A stretch of DNA of 64,000 bases from positions 1,612,001 to 1,676,000 of the forward strand of contig NZ_CP115920.1 of the NCBI RefSeq assembly GCF_040412085.2. Direction: 5' to 3'. Positions 29,600-38,221 of this stretch are shown here, one piece after another. The notes under the pieces are model-generated. The model saw only the letters and a program-made list of their open reading frames with translations. It made no database searches and was not told where the DNA came from. The position numbers and the translations under genes are program-made. Numbering within the stretch: position 1 is the first letter of the stretch; the number at the start of each line of letters is the position of its first letter. The stretch comes from Vibrio sp. CB1-14 (lineage in GTDB: Bacteria; Pseudomonadota; Gammaproteobacteria; Enterobacterales; Vibrionaceae).

Positions 29600-30160
29600 A
29601 TGAACATGCAAACATTCGATAAGACAGAGCAACAAAACCCACAAAACTTTATCGCACAAGCCGTGTTTGCCGTTGAAATGGTCGACGCAGGTGAGCCTAC
29701 GCAAAAGCAGAAAATGGCCAAGCAGCTCCTTGATACGCTGTTCCCGCTAGAGATCGGTTCACACGAAGACGTAGTGAGTTACGAAATCAACTACCGCCAC
29801 GTACAAGCCTTCTTCAAAAACGGCCAGCACAGCGGTTTACGCCACAACAAACACTTTGTTGCTTACACTGGTGATGAGTGCAACCCTGACAACATCTTGT
29901 TCCGCGACGAAAGTGGCACGCATGTAGAAATGACCATCGCCCGCAGCAAAGGTACAGGTTGTCTTGAACTGGTTGAAATTGATGATATCCAAATCGAAAC
30001 ATGCACGACATTTGGTGCATACAAAGAGATCGGATTACGTCACTGGGTTAGCTTGGTAAAAGGGGACGAAAAACGTCACCCATCGGCGAGTAATGAAGAT
30101 AAAGAATATGTGGCTAAAGGTGGTGATGATTACTGTTTGACCTTTAGTTACGCTTGTTGA
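29600..30160 (+). CDS. Conserved-looking hypothetical protein
   Basis: 186 residues, preceded by AAGGAATAG; soluble, no signal peptide. The C-terminal half is rich in short strands (KHFVAYTGDE, DNILFRDESGTHVEMTIARS, GCLELVEIDDIQIETCTTFG) and ends in DDYCLTFSYAC. I cannot assign it to a family. It is followed by a strong terminator, and the repeats upstream suggest that it is a regulated single-gene unit. Codon usage and the clean ribosome-binding site support a real gene. Confidence 0.65.
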   Translation: MNMQTFDKTEQQNPQNFIAQAVFAVEMVDAGEPTQKQKMAKQLLDTLFPLEIGSHEDVVSYEINYRHVQAFFKNGQHSGLRHNKHFVAYTGDECNPDNILFRDESGTHVEMTIARSKGTGCLELVEIDDIQIETCTTFGAYKEIGLRHWVSLVKGDEKRHPSASNEDKEYVAKGGDDYCLTFSYAC

Positions 30161-30174
30161 TTAAGCCAACAGAC

Positions 30175-30206
30175 AAAAGAGCCCCAAGCAAAGTGGGCTC
30201 TTTTTT
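30175..30206 (+). terminator. Rho-independent terminator
   Basis: Stem AAAAGAGCCC / GGGCTCTTTT with a run of six T, directly after the gene ending at 30160. The A-tract upstream could let it also work for the convergent fusion gene. Confidence 0.85.
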
Positions 30207-30281
30207 GTGTGCTGTCTGAAACTTCATTGAAGGATCTATGTCATTACAATATCGACTACGGATTCAACTGGTACGTGCCTT

Positions 30282-33107
30282 TTAGTTGCTGTCTGACAAA
30301 AGCTTGAACCCTGTCAACCACTCTAGAACGGTGTCTTGGTTTTTTTCTATCCACTTTTCCGCAACTGTATCGACCCTTCCACCTTCTTGAACCTCTGCAA
30401 GCATTTTAACTAAAGACTTATTACTGATGACGAAGTTGTTCATCAGCACTTCAAGAGCGGCTTGCTCTTTAACCAAATCACTACGATAAGCGATTTGAAT
30501 AGTACTCCTTGGCCAAGAGGTTCCTCTGTTTGGTTCGATTTGTTCGCGTTGAACAACTATATCTTGCCAAAGCGCGCTATTGTGGGGTTTTGACTCAATA
30601 AAGTGGACGTGCTGGTCCACAAATACGGCATCTGGATAGTAGCAAAAGAAAAGGCTTGGAACTTCATTTTGATTGTTCCTTGAATGCAACATTTGGAACA
30701 CTTCGCTATCAAAAATATGGTAATTGTAAGAGGTATCTAGGCCATAAGCACTTAAGCGCCTCTGTTCTATCTCTGTCGACGACCAGCTGTCTGCACCTAC
30801 CCAGATATCACCTTTACCATCACCGGTTAGATCGAAGCGAGCAATCATCTCTGGAGCGTTCAAATTATCCATAGTCAGTCGCGGGCTAGATTGGTGCCCA
30901 TAATCCGTATAACACAATCCTTGAGAACCATTGGTTGACTCACCTCCTAAAGATACAGAACCGAATGCTTTAACATAACGACGAACAAGGTTTGGATTAT
31001 TCTCAACCCAAAACTCTGGATGGATATCGACTAAACCTTTGTCCAAGTCCATTTCTTGGAATGCTTGTTGATTGGACACCGAACGAAGTGAGGCATCTAG
31101 CTCTGTATGCTGGTTTATGATTTTAGTGAGGATATGCCCCTTTATTTGCGCGCTTGGCCAGTCTAGTAGAGCTATGTTCACTTTTGTTTTAGAAGCAGGG
31201 TTGTTGGCCAACACCAACGGAGATGCTTCTATAGAACGCGTTTGTTCAAGAGAAGTGTAAAGAAATGCATAACCAAATCCACCAATTAAGAAAGTGAAGA
31301 TACTAAATATCCAGTAGCCCCCCTGTTTGTTTGCCCCAGCAATGGACTTTTCTTTTATCAACGAAGATATTATGGATTCTAGTTCAGAACTCCTTTTGTC
31401 ATCGACACCAAAACTAAGTTTCCCTTGAACATACCGTACTAAGTTAGTACACATGATGGCATGGTCAGGTCGGAGGGTAGTAAATTTATCACGTTCGAAA
31501 ATGATGAGTAGCAGATAAATCATCGATGTACCGACAATCAAGGCAAATAGACTTGAAGAAAGTGTTTCAGGTCGGAACAACAGTGAGAAGATAACATTGG
31601 TGCCTCCCAACAAAAACAGGATGACAAACTCTTCAGTCGGTAAGCGATCACTTTCCATTGTTTGTAGCTTATCCCCGACTTTAAATAAGCCGAGTAAATC
31701 ATCACGTGTTTCCGAGTTTTCCTGAGTATAGGAGAGCAGTTTGTATTTGAGGGTTTGGGTTCTCTTTTGCATTAACCGGAGTTCTTTTGACGACTTAAAG
31801 GCACGCAGGAAGCTAAAAAGATTTGTGTATGTATATTGTTTAAGTTCAGAAGGAAAGGGTTGAGTCGTTGTCACATTTTTATCGTTGTTTAGGCGCTCTA
31901 CAATACGCATGGCATATTCGCTAAACTCACCTAGTAAATTCTCTCGCTCCCTGTTTAATGCAGTCGTTCGCTCAAGTGCAAAAGTTGCAAGTAGCACAAA
32001 GAATACCGTAGAAACAGCTAGCAGGTCGTAGTAGTTGTCGATAGAGGCGGCTGGCGCGAAAAGAATCCAAACTCCGATAAAACAGACCGAAGCGAACAGA
32101 ATAAGTAGCGATGACTTAAGCGGATATTTCAAGACCAAGAATACGTTCGAGGCCACTATCAAAACAGACGCTACAGCTTCGTATTGATTAAGCAAACGGC
32201 CTTGCATGATCGCGAGGATAATTACAGCACCAACCGGCATCAAATACCATAATGCACTTATCGAAGCGTTATCCGCTTTGTATACAGATAAATCGTAAAT
32301 AAGGCTCCCAACCGCCAAAATAACCACACCAACAAACGAAAGAAGTAATAAGTTTATTGGGTCAGGATCAGGCACTTCTTCTCCTGAGAACATCAGTGCG
32401 ATGATAAGAAGAGGTGCCGCAATACTTCTTACTCCAGCTTCTGTCAGCAAGCCTCGCTTAAAACTACTTAAACGGAGCTTTTGGCAACTTGAGATTTCAC
32501 TCCACGCATCCATGCACTTCATCCGAAAATAACAGTTAACCGCCATCGCAATGCCACCAGCTAGTGCAAAACCAATCGTCTGTAACATCGGGCTATCAAG
32601 CAAAATCCAGTCGGCTAAGTCCATATTCGGCGCTGTCAGGACTATAAAACCACCAAAGGCAGTAGCAGGAAAAATGTAGTCGCTTATAGTGACTTTCCGC
32701 TTATCTCGCCTTAACGCTGTATCAATTAGGAAAAATAAAATCGGCCACGTCTCGAATATCAAAATAGCAATCACATCGAACTCTTTCGATGTACTTAAAG
32801 CTGCGTACAGTAACAGGTGGTTAGTACAAATCAGAAAACCAGAACAAAGTGTTGGAACCAGTAGTTTTGAGATATTTGAACGGTTATATATGTCACTTAA
32901 ACCCACTCTACTTTTGCCGAAAAACAGAAAGACAGTAAAAAGAATAATGCAGATCGCAGCAAATGAGTGAGCCACAGCAGCGACATAAAAAACATTACTT
33001 AGGTCGATTAGGTGGTTCACGACAGGTGGGTATAGCATCCACAAAAAAACTGCTGCTAACATGAGCATCACAGGGTGACGCAAAAATAAAATCAGTTTAG
33101 AACTCAC
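30282..33107 (-). CDS. DMT/EamA-like membrane module fused to a ProX/OpuAC-like binding domain
   Basis: 941 residues in one unbroken frame. Residues 13-326 hold about ten membrane helices with the drug/metabolite transporter look (AILIFETWPILFFLIDT, then ALWYLMPVGAVIILAI in the second half); two more helices follow (332-350, 360-378). Next is a charged, probably cytoplasmic helical region (380-490), a membrane hairpin (494-511, 517-537), a second cytoplasmic stretch and a last helix (597-617). Residues 640-941 are an OpuAC-type domain: KVNIALLDWPSA, then DLTGDGKGDIWVG and RLSAYGLD, matching [13 protein letters not shown] and LSAYKLSD of the ProX encoded at 26101-27108. By my count 15 helices would put this domain in the periplasm. 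Two of the three ligand-cage Trp positions have a Trp; the third seems replaced by Tyr. Role unknown: a compatible-solute transporter or a sensor are both possible. Confidence 0.8.
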   Translation of the reverse strand: MSSKLILFLRHPVMLMLAAVFLWMLYPPVVNHLIDLSNVFYVAAVAHSFAAICIILFTVFLFFGKSRVGLSDIYNRSNISKLLVPTLCSGFLICTNHLLLYAALSTSKEFDVIAILIFETWPILFFLIDTALRRDKRKVTISDYIFPATAFGGFIVLTAPNMDLADWILLDSPMLQTIGFALAGGIAMAVNCYFRMKCMDAWSEISSCQKLRLSSFKRGLLTEAGVRSIAAPLLIIALMFSGEEVPDPDPINLLLLSFVGVVILAVGSLIYDLSVYKADNASISALWYLMPVGAVIILAIMQGRLLNQYEAVASVLIVASNVFLVLKYPLKSSLLILFASVCFIGVWILFAPAASIDNYYDLLAVSTVFFVLLATFALERTTALNRERENLLGEFSEYAMRIVERLNNDKNVTTTQPFPSELKQYTYTNLFSFLRAFKSSKELRLMQKRTQTLKYKLLSYTQENSETRDDLLGLFKVGDKLQTMESDRLPTEEFVILFLLGGTNVIFSLLFRPETLSSSLFALIVGTSMIYLLLIIFERDKFTTLRPDHAIMCTNLVRYVQGKLSFGVDDKRSSELESIISSLIKEKSIAGANKQGGYWIFSIFTFLIGGFGYAFLYTSLEQTRSIEASPLVLANNPASKTKVNIALLDWPSAQIKGHILTKIINQHTELDASLRSVSNQQAFQEMDLDKGLVDIHPEFWVENNPNLVRRYVKAFGSVSLGGESTNGSQGLCYTDYGHQSSPRLTMDNLNAPEMIARFDLTGDGKGDIWVGADSWSSTEIEQRRLSAYGLDTSYNYHIFDSEVFQMLHSRNNQNEVPSLFFCYYPDAVFVDQHVHFIESKPHNSALWQDIVVQREQIEPNRGTSWPRSTIQIAYRSDLVKEQAALEVLMNNFVISNKSLVKMLAEVQEGGRVDTVAEKWIEKNQDTVLEWLTGFKLLSDSN

Positions 33108-33178
33108 TTATATGTGCCTTATTCGAATAATCCATTACTGAATGCCCTGTAAATATGTCGAGCCACTATTGTCAACTA

Positions 33179-33216
33179 GTTAATCTATACTAATTGTGCA
33201 TTAGTTCAATAGTAAC
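33179..33216 (-). promoter_or_regulatory. Imperfect palindrome upstream of the fusion gene
   Basis: ACTAAT and ATTAGT are exact inverted repeats around TGTGC (33189-33205), and the symmetry extends outward to GTTA and TAAC with mismatches. It lies about 70-110 bases upstream of the start at 33107, where an operator would act. One arm (ATTAGTATAGATT, 33182-33194) is the 13-base motif shared with the region upstream of 27499. Confidence 0.5.
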
Positions 33217-33427
33217 ATAGGTACACAACAACCAGTGTAAAGCGTTAGACACTTCAAGAAACAGGCTCCAGCGAGAGTTAACTAGCTATGGGGCGGAGTT
33301 CATTTTTGATGTTACCCGGTGACATGAATAGTTGCTACGTTAGTGACAACAATAAATTTGCAGGGATCTCGCATTGGCAGAAGTAGGCAATTAGCTTCCT
33401 TACAGTCAGTAAAAGAAATGAGAACAA

Positions 33428-33460
33428 ACAACCCAACCATAGTATCTGTGGTTGGGTTGT
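33428..33460. terminator. Terminator-like hairpin
   Basis: Perfect 12-bp stem ACAACCCAACCA / TGGTTGGGTTGT with a 9-base loop, flanked by T-rich sequence on both strands (CTTATTT, and TTGTTCT on the minus strand). It lies downstream of the leftward sugar importer operon and the permease stump, and probably ends that transcript. The rest of 33108-33538 shows no gene. Confidence 0.6.
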
Positions 33461-33538
33461 CTTATTTAGGTAGATAATGCAGTAAATAGAAGCATTAAGG
33501 CAGGGGGCGCCTGATATCATATGTAAACTTAGCTCTTT

Positions 33539-33772
33539 CTATTCTTCACTACGATTGCTACTAATCAAGTGATTCGATGCTGCCTCAGCCAATAACGCAC
33601 CACCAATCACCAAAGTTTGGTAATAAGCAGGCACGAGAATAAGCATCCCAACAGTCAGCGTCATGATAATCAGCGCACCTACAAATGAACGCAGTACTTG
33701 GCCTTCACCGCCACCAATCGCAGTACCACCAATTAACACCACAAGAATAGCCGTTAATGAAGCTAAAGCCTA
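33539..33772 (-). pseudogene. C-terminal stump of an RbsC-type sugar ABC permease
   Basis: The frame is open from 33772, right after a stop codon at 33773-33775, and starts inside the end of the ATPase gene. It encodes AILVVLIGGTAIGGGEGQ, then RSFVGALIIMTLTVGMLIL and a final helix. That is the conserved C-terminus of ribose/autoinducer-2-type permeases (BPD_transp_2), about the last quarter of such a protein. No start codon with a ribosome-binding site and no other part of the gene is present. It belongs to a different ABC class from the MalFG-type genes next to it, so it is a remnant left by a deletion or insertion. Confidence 0.7.
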
Positions 33773-34848
33773 AGCGTAGTCTGTGAATCGAAAATTGAGC
33801 AGTTGTTTGCATCAACATTGACCGTAACTTGATCGCCAGCAGCAATGCTCTCTTCCGAGGTGATTCGATGAGACAACGTATGCTGGTCGCTAAATTTCGT
33901 CCAGACTAAGGTATCGGATCCCATTGGTTCAACGAGTTCAACTTGACCGACTAGAGCGTTATTGGCGGCATTTTCTTTCACCATTAAGTGCTCTGGTCTA
34001 ATACCAAGTGTGACATTCATTTTATCCTCAGGAGGCTGCGAAAATGGATAGTCAGTGACATCGACGAGTAAACCGTGAGAGTTGAACGTGATTGCCTGTT
34101 GAGTCACTTCCAACTGCCCTTCGATGCAGTTCATCGCAGGCGAACCCAGGAACGTAGCAACAAACAGGTTTTGTGGCTTGTTGTAGACATTGTGCGGGGT
34201 ATCCAGCTGTTGGATGATACCGTCTTTCATTACCGCGATACGATCCGCCAGCGTCAGTGCTTCAATTTGGTCATGAGTGACATAGATCATGGTGGCATGG
34301 AGCGTTTTGTGAAGCTTTTTGATTTCCAGTCTTAGCTCAGCTCGAAGCTTTGCATCTAGATTCGACAGAGGTTCATCAAATAGATAGATATCGGCATCAC
34401 GAACCAAGGCACGACCAATTGCCACACGTTGGCGTTGTCCACCTGAAAGGGCGGAAGGCTTACGCTTTAATAGTGGTTCGAGCTGGAGCAATTTAGCGGC
34501 CCACGCCACTTTCTTATTGATCGTCTCTTTGTCGACACCCGCAATACGAAGGCCAAATGACATGTTCTTTTCAACACTCATGGTTGGGTATAGCGCGTAG
34601 GACTGAAACACCATGCCAATCCCGCGATCTTTAGGATCCGCCCACGTCACATCTTTGCCATCAAAGTGTATCGAACCACCAGAGGTATCAATCAGCCCAC
34701 CAATGGCATTCAATAGAGTGGATTTGCCACAACCGGAAGGACCAAGGAGTACTAAAAACTCTCCGTCATTGATGGCAAGGTCTAGTTGGTTGACGATCTT
34801 GATTGAGTCGTAGCTGATATCAAGTTTGCTAATATTTACGATTCCCAT
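33763..34848 (-). CDS. Sugar ABC importer ATPase (MalK/UgpC/MsmX type)
   Basis: 361 residues from ATG 34848, which follows AAGGATAACGCT; 14 extra residues would be added by an in-frame upstream start within the permease gene, which is unlikely. Walker A GPSGCGKST, signature LSGGQRQRVAIGRAL, Walker B IYLFDEPLSNLD. The C-terminal TOBE-type domain (LGIRPEHLMV, then GSDTLVWTKF) is that of MalK/UgpC proteins, which may serve more than one permease. It ends the leftward operon with the two permeases and binding protein. The last codons overlap the start of the RbsC-like stump, so the 3' end may have been altered by the rearrangement there. Confidence 0.9.
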   Translation of the reverse strand: MGIVNISKLDISYDSIKIVNQLDLAINDGEFLVLLGPSGCGKSTLLNAIGGLIDTSGGSIHFDGKDVTWADPKDRGIGMVFQSYALYPTMSVEKNMSFGLRIAGVDKETINKKVAWAAKLLQLEPLLKRKPSALSGGQRQRVAIGRALVRDADIYLFDEPLSNLDAKLRAELRLEIKKLHKTLHATMIYVTHDQIEALTLADRIAVMKDGIIQQLDTPHNVYNKPQNLFVATFLGSPAMNCIEGQLEVTQQAITFNSHGLLVDVTDYPFSQPPEDKMNVTLGIRPEHLMVKENAANNALVGQVELVEPMGSDTLVWTKFSDQHTLSHRITSEESIAAGDQVTVNVDANNCSIFDSQTTLRL

Positions 34849-34852
34849 AGCG

Positions 34853-35761
34853 TTATCCTTTAACTGCGCCAGAGGCGATACCACGCACAAACCAGCGTCC
34901 TGATGCGACGTAAATGATCAGTGGTACGAGTGATGTAAGAATAGTGGCGGCCATGTTCACGTTATAGGCGCGCTCACCAGTGGTGGTGTTGACGATGTTG
35001 TTCAGTTGAACCGTCATTGGAAGGTTGTCGTTGCCCGCAAAAACCAAACCAATTAAGAAATCGTTCCAGATATTAGTCACCTGCATGATCACCGCAACGA
35101 TGATGATGGGCACTGACATAGGTAGCATGATGGTGAAGAACACTTTGAAAAATCCGGCGCCGTCGATACGAGCGGCATTAAACAGCTCCATTGGCAACGT
35201 ACTGTAGTAGTTTCTAAATAGTAGCGTCATGATCGGCATGCCGAAGATAACGTGTGAAACCACAACACCCGTAAGCGTTCCATAGATCCCGATATCGGCG
35301 TAAACGCGAATCAGCGGGTAAATAAACACCTGATAAGGGATAAATGCCCCAAGCAAAAGACACGCAAACAGTAAGTTAGCGCCTTTTATTTTCCAAAACG
35401 AAAGGGTATAGCCATTGATGGCGCCAAACAGCACCGAGATGACCACGCTAGGGATTAAGATACGGACGGAGTTCCAAAACCCCACTTGCAGACCACTACA
35501 ATCAAGGCCAGTACATGCGCTGCTCCAAGCTACTTTCCAAGCGTCCAACGTGAAGTTTTGTGGTAGGGCAAAGATTGAAGACAGACGAATCTCTTCGAGT
35601 TCTTTAAAAGAAGTGACTAGCATGACGTAGAGCGGCAGCAAGAAAAACAGGGCGGTAATGGTCAGAAAACCATAGACACCAATGCGTCCCCAACGGGCTT
35701 TAACAGACATGACGCGTTTGCTGGGTGTCGCACCCATTGTAGGTGAAAGAGTCGCAGACAT
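34853..35761 (-). CDS. Sugar ABC importer permease (MalG type)
   Basis: 302 residues with six membrane helices. N-terminal YGFLTITALFFLLPLYVMLV and SFK segment, and the EAA loop ELFNAARIDGAGFFKVFFTI, identify the MalG/LacG-like carbohydrate permease subfamily. It pairs with the MalF-like protein encoded just upstream (three-base gap). The stop is five bases from the ATPase start, so the genes are probably translated together. Confidence 0.92.
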   Translation of the reverse strand: MSATLSPTMGATPSKRVMSVKARWGRIGVYGFLTITALFFLLPLYVMLVTSFKELEEIRLSSIFALPQNFTLDAWKVAWSSACTGLDCSGLQVGFWNSVRILIPSVVISVLFGAINGYTLSFWKIKGANLLFACLLLGAFIPYQVFIYPLIRVYADIGIYGTLTGVVVSHVIFGMPIMTLLFRNYYSTLPMELFNAARIDGAGFFKVFFTIMLPMSVPIIIVAVIMQVTNIWNDFLIGLVFAGNDNLPMTVQLNNIVNTTTGERAYNVNMAATILTSLVPLIIYVASGRWFVRGIASGAVKG

Positions 35762-35764
35762 AAG

Positions 35765-36658
35765 TTACCTACCTTGTTTCTTGATATAGTTCGAGTAAAT
35801 AAATGGCGTAATCAAGCACAAGACCGTGGTCAACATAACCGTTGAAGCTGCGGTGGCAAGGCCGATATTGGCGCGCTCGAATAGGTTATCCATAATGAAC
35901 TTTGCTGGAACTTCACTGGCCACGCCAGGGCCGCCACCTGTCATCGCGACTACAACGTCATACATTTTGATGATGCTAATCGACAGCAATACAACGGTTG
36001 TAATAATCATTGGGCGCAACATAGGTAAAATAATGCTGATGTAGACACGCCAAGTGGGAATACCGTCTATTTTTGTCGCTTTCCAGAGATCGTCATCAAT
36101 GCCACGAAGACCTGCGAGGAGCAGCGCCATGACCAGTCCGGCACCTTGCCACACTGCGGCAATGACAACGGTGTACAGCACCATATTCGGATCGACAATC
36201 CAGTCAAATGTGAACGATTCCCAACCAAGAGATTGCATGGTGTTTTGAATGCCTAACTGAGGGTTAAATATCCACTGCCAAACCAAACCCGTCACGATAA
36301 ACGACATTGCATAAGGGAATAAAAAAACGGTTCTGAAGAAGCTTTCGGCTTTAATTTTCTGGTCAATAAACACAGAAAGTAGAAATCCGAGTACAAAGCA
36401 AATCGCTAAGAAGAGAAAGGCGATGATCAGTAGGTTTTCTAGCGAGACGATCCAACGGGATGTGCTAAAGAGTCGCTCATATTGAGCAAAGCCAACGAAA
36501 TCGTTTCTTGGCAACATTCTTGAGCTAGAAAACGAAAGACGTACTGACCAAACCATCGTACCCATATAGGCAATCATGACCGTTAATGCCATGGGTAGAG
36601 CAGCCACATAGGCTAGGGCGTTACGTTTTAGGTGTCTTTGCACCGCAGCAACATTCAT
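35765..36658 (-). CDS. Sugar ABC importer permease (MalF type)
   Basis: 297 residues with six membrane helices; the N-terminal LAYVAALPMALTVMIAYMGT, the middle RTVFLFPYAMSFIVTGLVWQ and the EAA loop LWKATKIDGIPTWRVYISII are those of the MalF/UgpA group of carbohydrate permeases. It lacks the extra MalF periplasmic loop, like most family members. It lies between the binding protein gene (80-base gap) and the MalG-type gene. Confidence 0.92.
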   Translation of the reverse strand: MNVAAVQRHLKRNALAYVAALPMALTVMIAYMGTMVWSVRLSFSSSRMLPRNDFVGFAQYERLFSTSRWIVSLENLLIIAFLFLAICFVLGFLLSVFIDQKIKAESFFRTVFLFPYAMSFIVTGLVWQWIFNPQLGIQNTMQSLGWESFTFDWIVDPNMVLYTVVIAAVWQGAGLVMALLLAGLRGIDDDLWKATKIDGIPTWRVYISIILPMLRPMIITTVVLLSISIIKMYDVVVAMTGGGPGVASEVPAKFIMDNLFERANIGLATAASTVMLTTVLCLITPFIYSNYIKKQGR

Positions 36659-36738
36659 GGATGCACTCCAAAGTAAGTCTTAATGAGGAAGCATTTCATT
36701 GAATGGCGCACCGAGGTGCGCCGTTAACAACAGTGAGA

Positions 36739-37965
36739 TTAATCGCGAAGTGCTTGAGTGAAGATGGCGACTGCCTTATCCGTCGTCATGTTCTGTGTGT
36801 TCCACACCTCAGTGACGGCGTCTTTTAAAGAGCCATACAGGTACTCTTCCATTAGCATTGAGCCATCTGGGACTTGACGCTCAGCCACTTTGAGGATGGC
36901 TGCGCCTTTTTGAGCACAGATATCCATGTTAGACACATCAATATCGGTACGAACTGGCACTGAGCCTTTCAGGTTATTGAATTTTACCTGTGTTTCTGGG
37001 CTCAGCATCGATTCCACCAGTTTTTTCTGAGCTGCGACTTGTGCGCCATCGTCCGTTTTAGGGAAGACAAAGACATCCCCGCCGACAATATAGAGTGAGT
37101 CGTCACCGAGACCTGGGAAACAGCCGTAGTCTTGACCAGGGATCTTGTTAGCTTGAGTGAACTCACCTTTTGCCCAGTCACCCATAATCTGCATACCCGC
37201 TTTGTCGTTGATGACAAGGCTCGTTGTGTCATTCCAGTTACGACCTGGTGAACCTGCATCGACGTAAGGCTTAAGTTTCAGGAAGGTATCGACCACCTGT
37301 TTGAATTCGTCGGAATTTAGTGTTTTTGCGTCGCGCTTACCTAGTGCATCTAGGTAAAGTTGCTTGCCGCCGACATTACTTAGAACCGTTGCGAATAGCA
37401 GGTTCTCTTGCCAATTCTGACCACCAAGCGCAAGTGGGATGTAGCCTGCAGATTTGAGTTTATCTAGGCTCGAGAACAGTTCGTCCACCGTTTGTGGTTC
37501 TTTATCAATGCCCGCTTTTTCAAATGCATCTTTCGAGTACCAGAACCAACCAGGCATATGAATGTTGACCGGAGCGGCATAGAAGTGTCCGTCCACTTTA
37601 ATGGCGTTTAGAGTTGGTTCAGGCAGGATCTGTTCCCAATTGTTGGCCGTCGCTACGTCATCGATGTTGTTCAGCATCCCTTCAGCAATCATTTCATGGT
37701 ATTGCTGAGAGGTATTGAATAGCGCCGCTGTGGTCGGAGAGCCACCTAGCATACGGTTCATCGCTGCACTTCGGGCATTAGAACCTCCAGCAACCGCACT
37801 GTCTTTCCAAGTGCCGCCTTGCGCCTCAAATGATTCTGCTAACACTTTGATAGCTGCTGATTCGCCGCCGGAAGTCCACCAGTGCATAACTTCGGCTTCT
37901 TCCTTGGCAATAACCGGAGATGCGATAAGTCCAATGATCGTAGCGAGCGTAAGTTTCTTCATCAT
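36739..37965 (-). CDS. Sugar ABC importer substrate-binding protein (family 1)
   Basis: 408 residues from ATG 37965, preceded by AAAGGTATCCCC; the frame continues upstream but without a signal peptide or site. The signal peptide is MMKKLTLATIIGLIASPVIA. The mature start EEAEVMHWWTSGGESAAI is typical of family-1 sugar-binding proteins. The protein is the first gene of the importer operon. Because the divergent side encodes a LacI regulator and a GH94 phosphorylase, the likely ligand is the disaccharide that the phosphorylase splits, perhaps cellobionate (inference). Confidence 0.9.
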   Translation of the reverse strand: MMKKLTLATIIGLIASPVIAKEEAEVMHWWTSGGESAAIKVLAESFEAQGGTWKDSAVAGGSNARSAAMNRMLGGSPTTAALFNTSQQYHEMIAEGMLNNIDDVATANNWEQILPEPTLNAIKVDGHFYAAPVNIHMPGWFWYSKDAFEKAGIDKEPQTVDELFSSLDKLKSAGYIPLALGGQNWQENLLFATVLSNVGGKQLYLDALGKRDAKTLNSDEFKQVVDTFLKLKPYVDAGSPGRNWNDTTSLVINDKAGMQIMGDWAKGEFTQANKIPGQDYGCFPGLGDDSLYIVGGDVFVFPKTDDGAQVAAQKKLVESMLSPETQVKFNNLKGSVPVRTDIDVSNMDICAQKGAAILKVAERQVPDGSMLMEEYLYGSLKDAVTEVWNTQNMTTDKAVAIFTQALRD

Positions 37966-38021
37966 GGGGATACCTTTTGTTTTCGTTATTGTGCCTGTTT
38001 TTGTAATTGGATTGGTCGTCA

Positions 38022-38035
38022 TGGAATGGATTCCA
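38022..38035. promoter_or_regulatory. LacI-family operator candidate
   Basis: TGGAATGGATTCCA fits the general LacI-family pattern TGNAANCGNTTNCA except for one central base. It lies about 57 bases upstream of the binding protein start (37965), a place where repression of the importer operon would be expected. Confidence 0.6.
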
Positions 38036-38101
38036 ATTATTTATTTTATAACGCTCATTTCCGTATTGTTCTAGAGGTTTTTTGATTGATTTATAAACAT
38101 G

Positions 38102-38115
38102 TGTTACCGGTCACA
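38102..38115. promoter_or_regulatory. Second LacI-family operator candidate
   Basis: TGTTACCGGTCACA is a near-perfect palindrome with the CG centre usual for LacI-family sites. It lies midway between the importer operon and the lacI-type gene, so it could serve both or loop with the first site. Confidence 0.45.
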
Positions 38116-38221
38116 TTCCATGTAAAAAGCGCAATTTTTAGCAAAATTGGCTGTATAAGTGCCCGATATCGCTTTAGTATTAACGATAAGTCATCAATTT
38201 AACCAACGTGAGTAAAACCTA

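Noticed and set aside
30282..33107. The fusion gene as two genes joined by an assembly error
   Set aside because: The frame is continuous, codon use does not change at the junction, and the membrane helix before residue 640 gives a topology that makes sense; still, read support would settle it.
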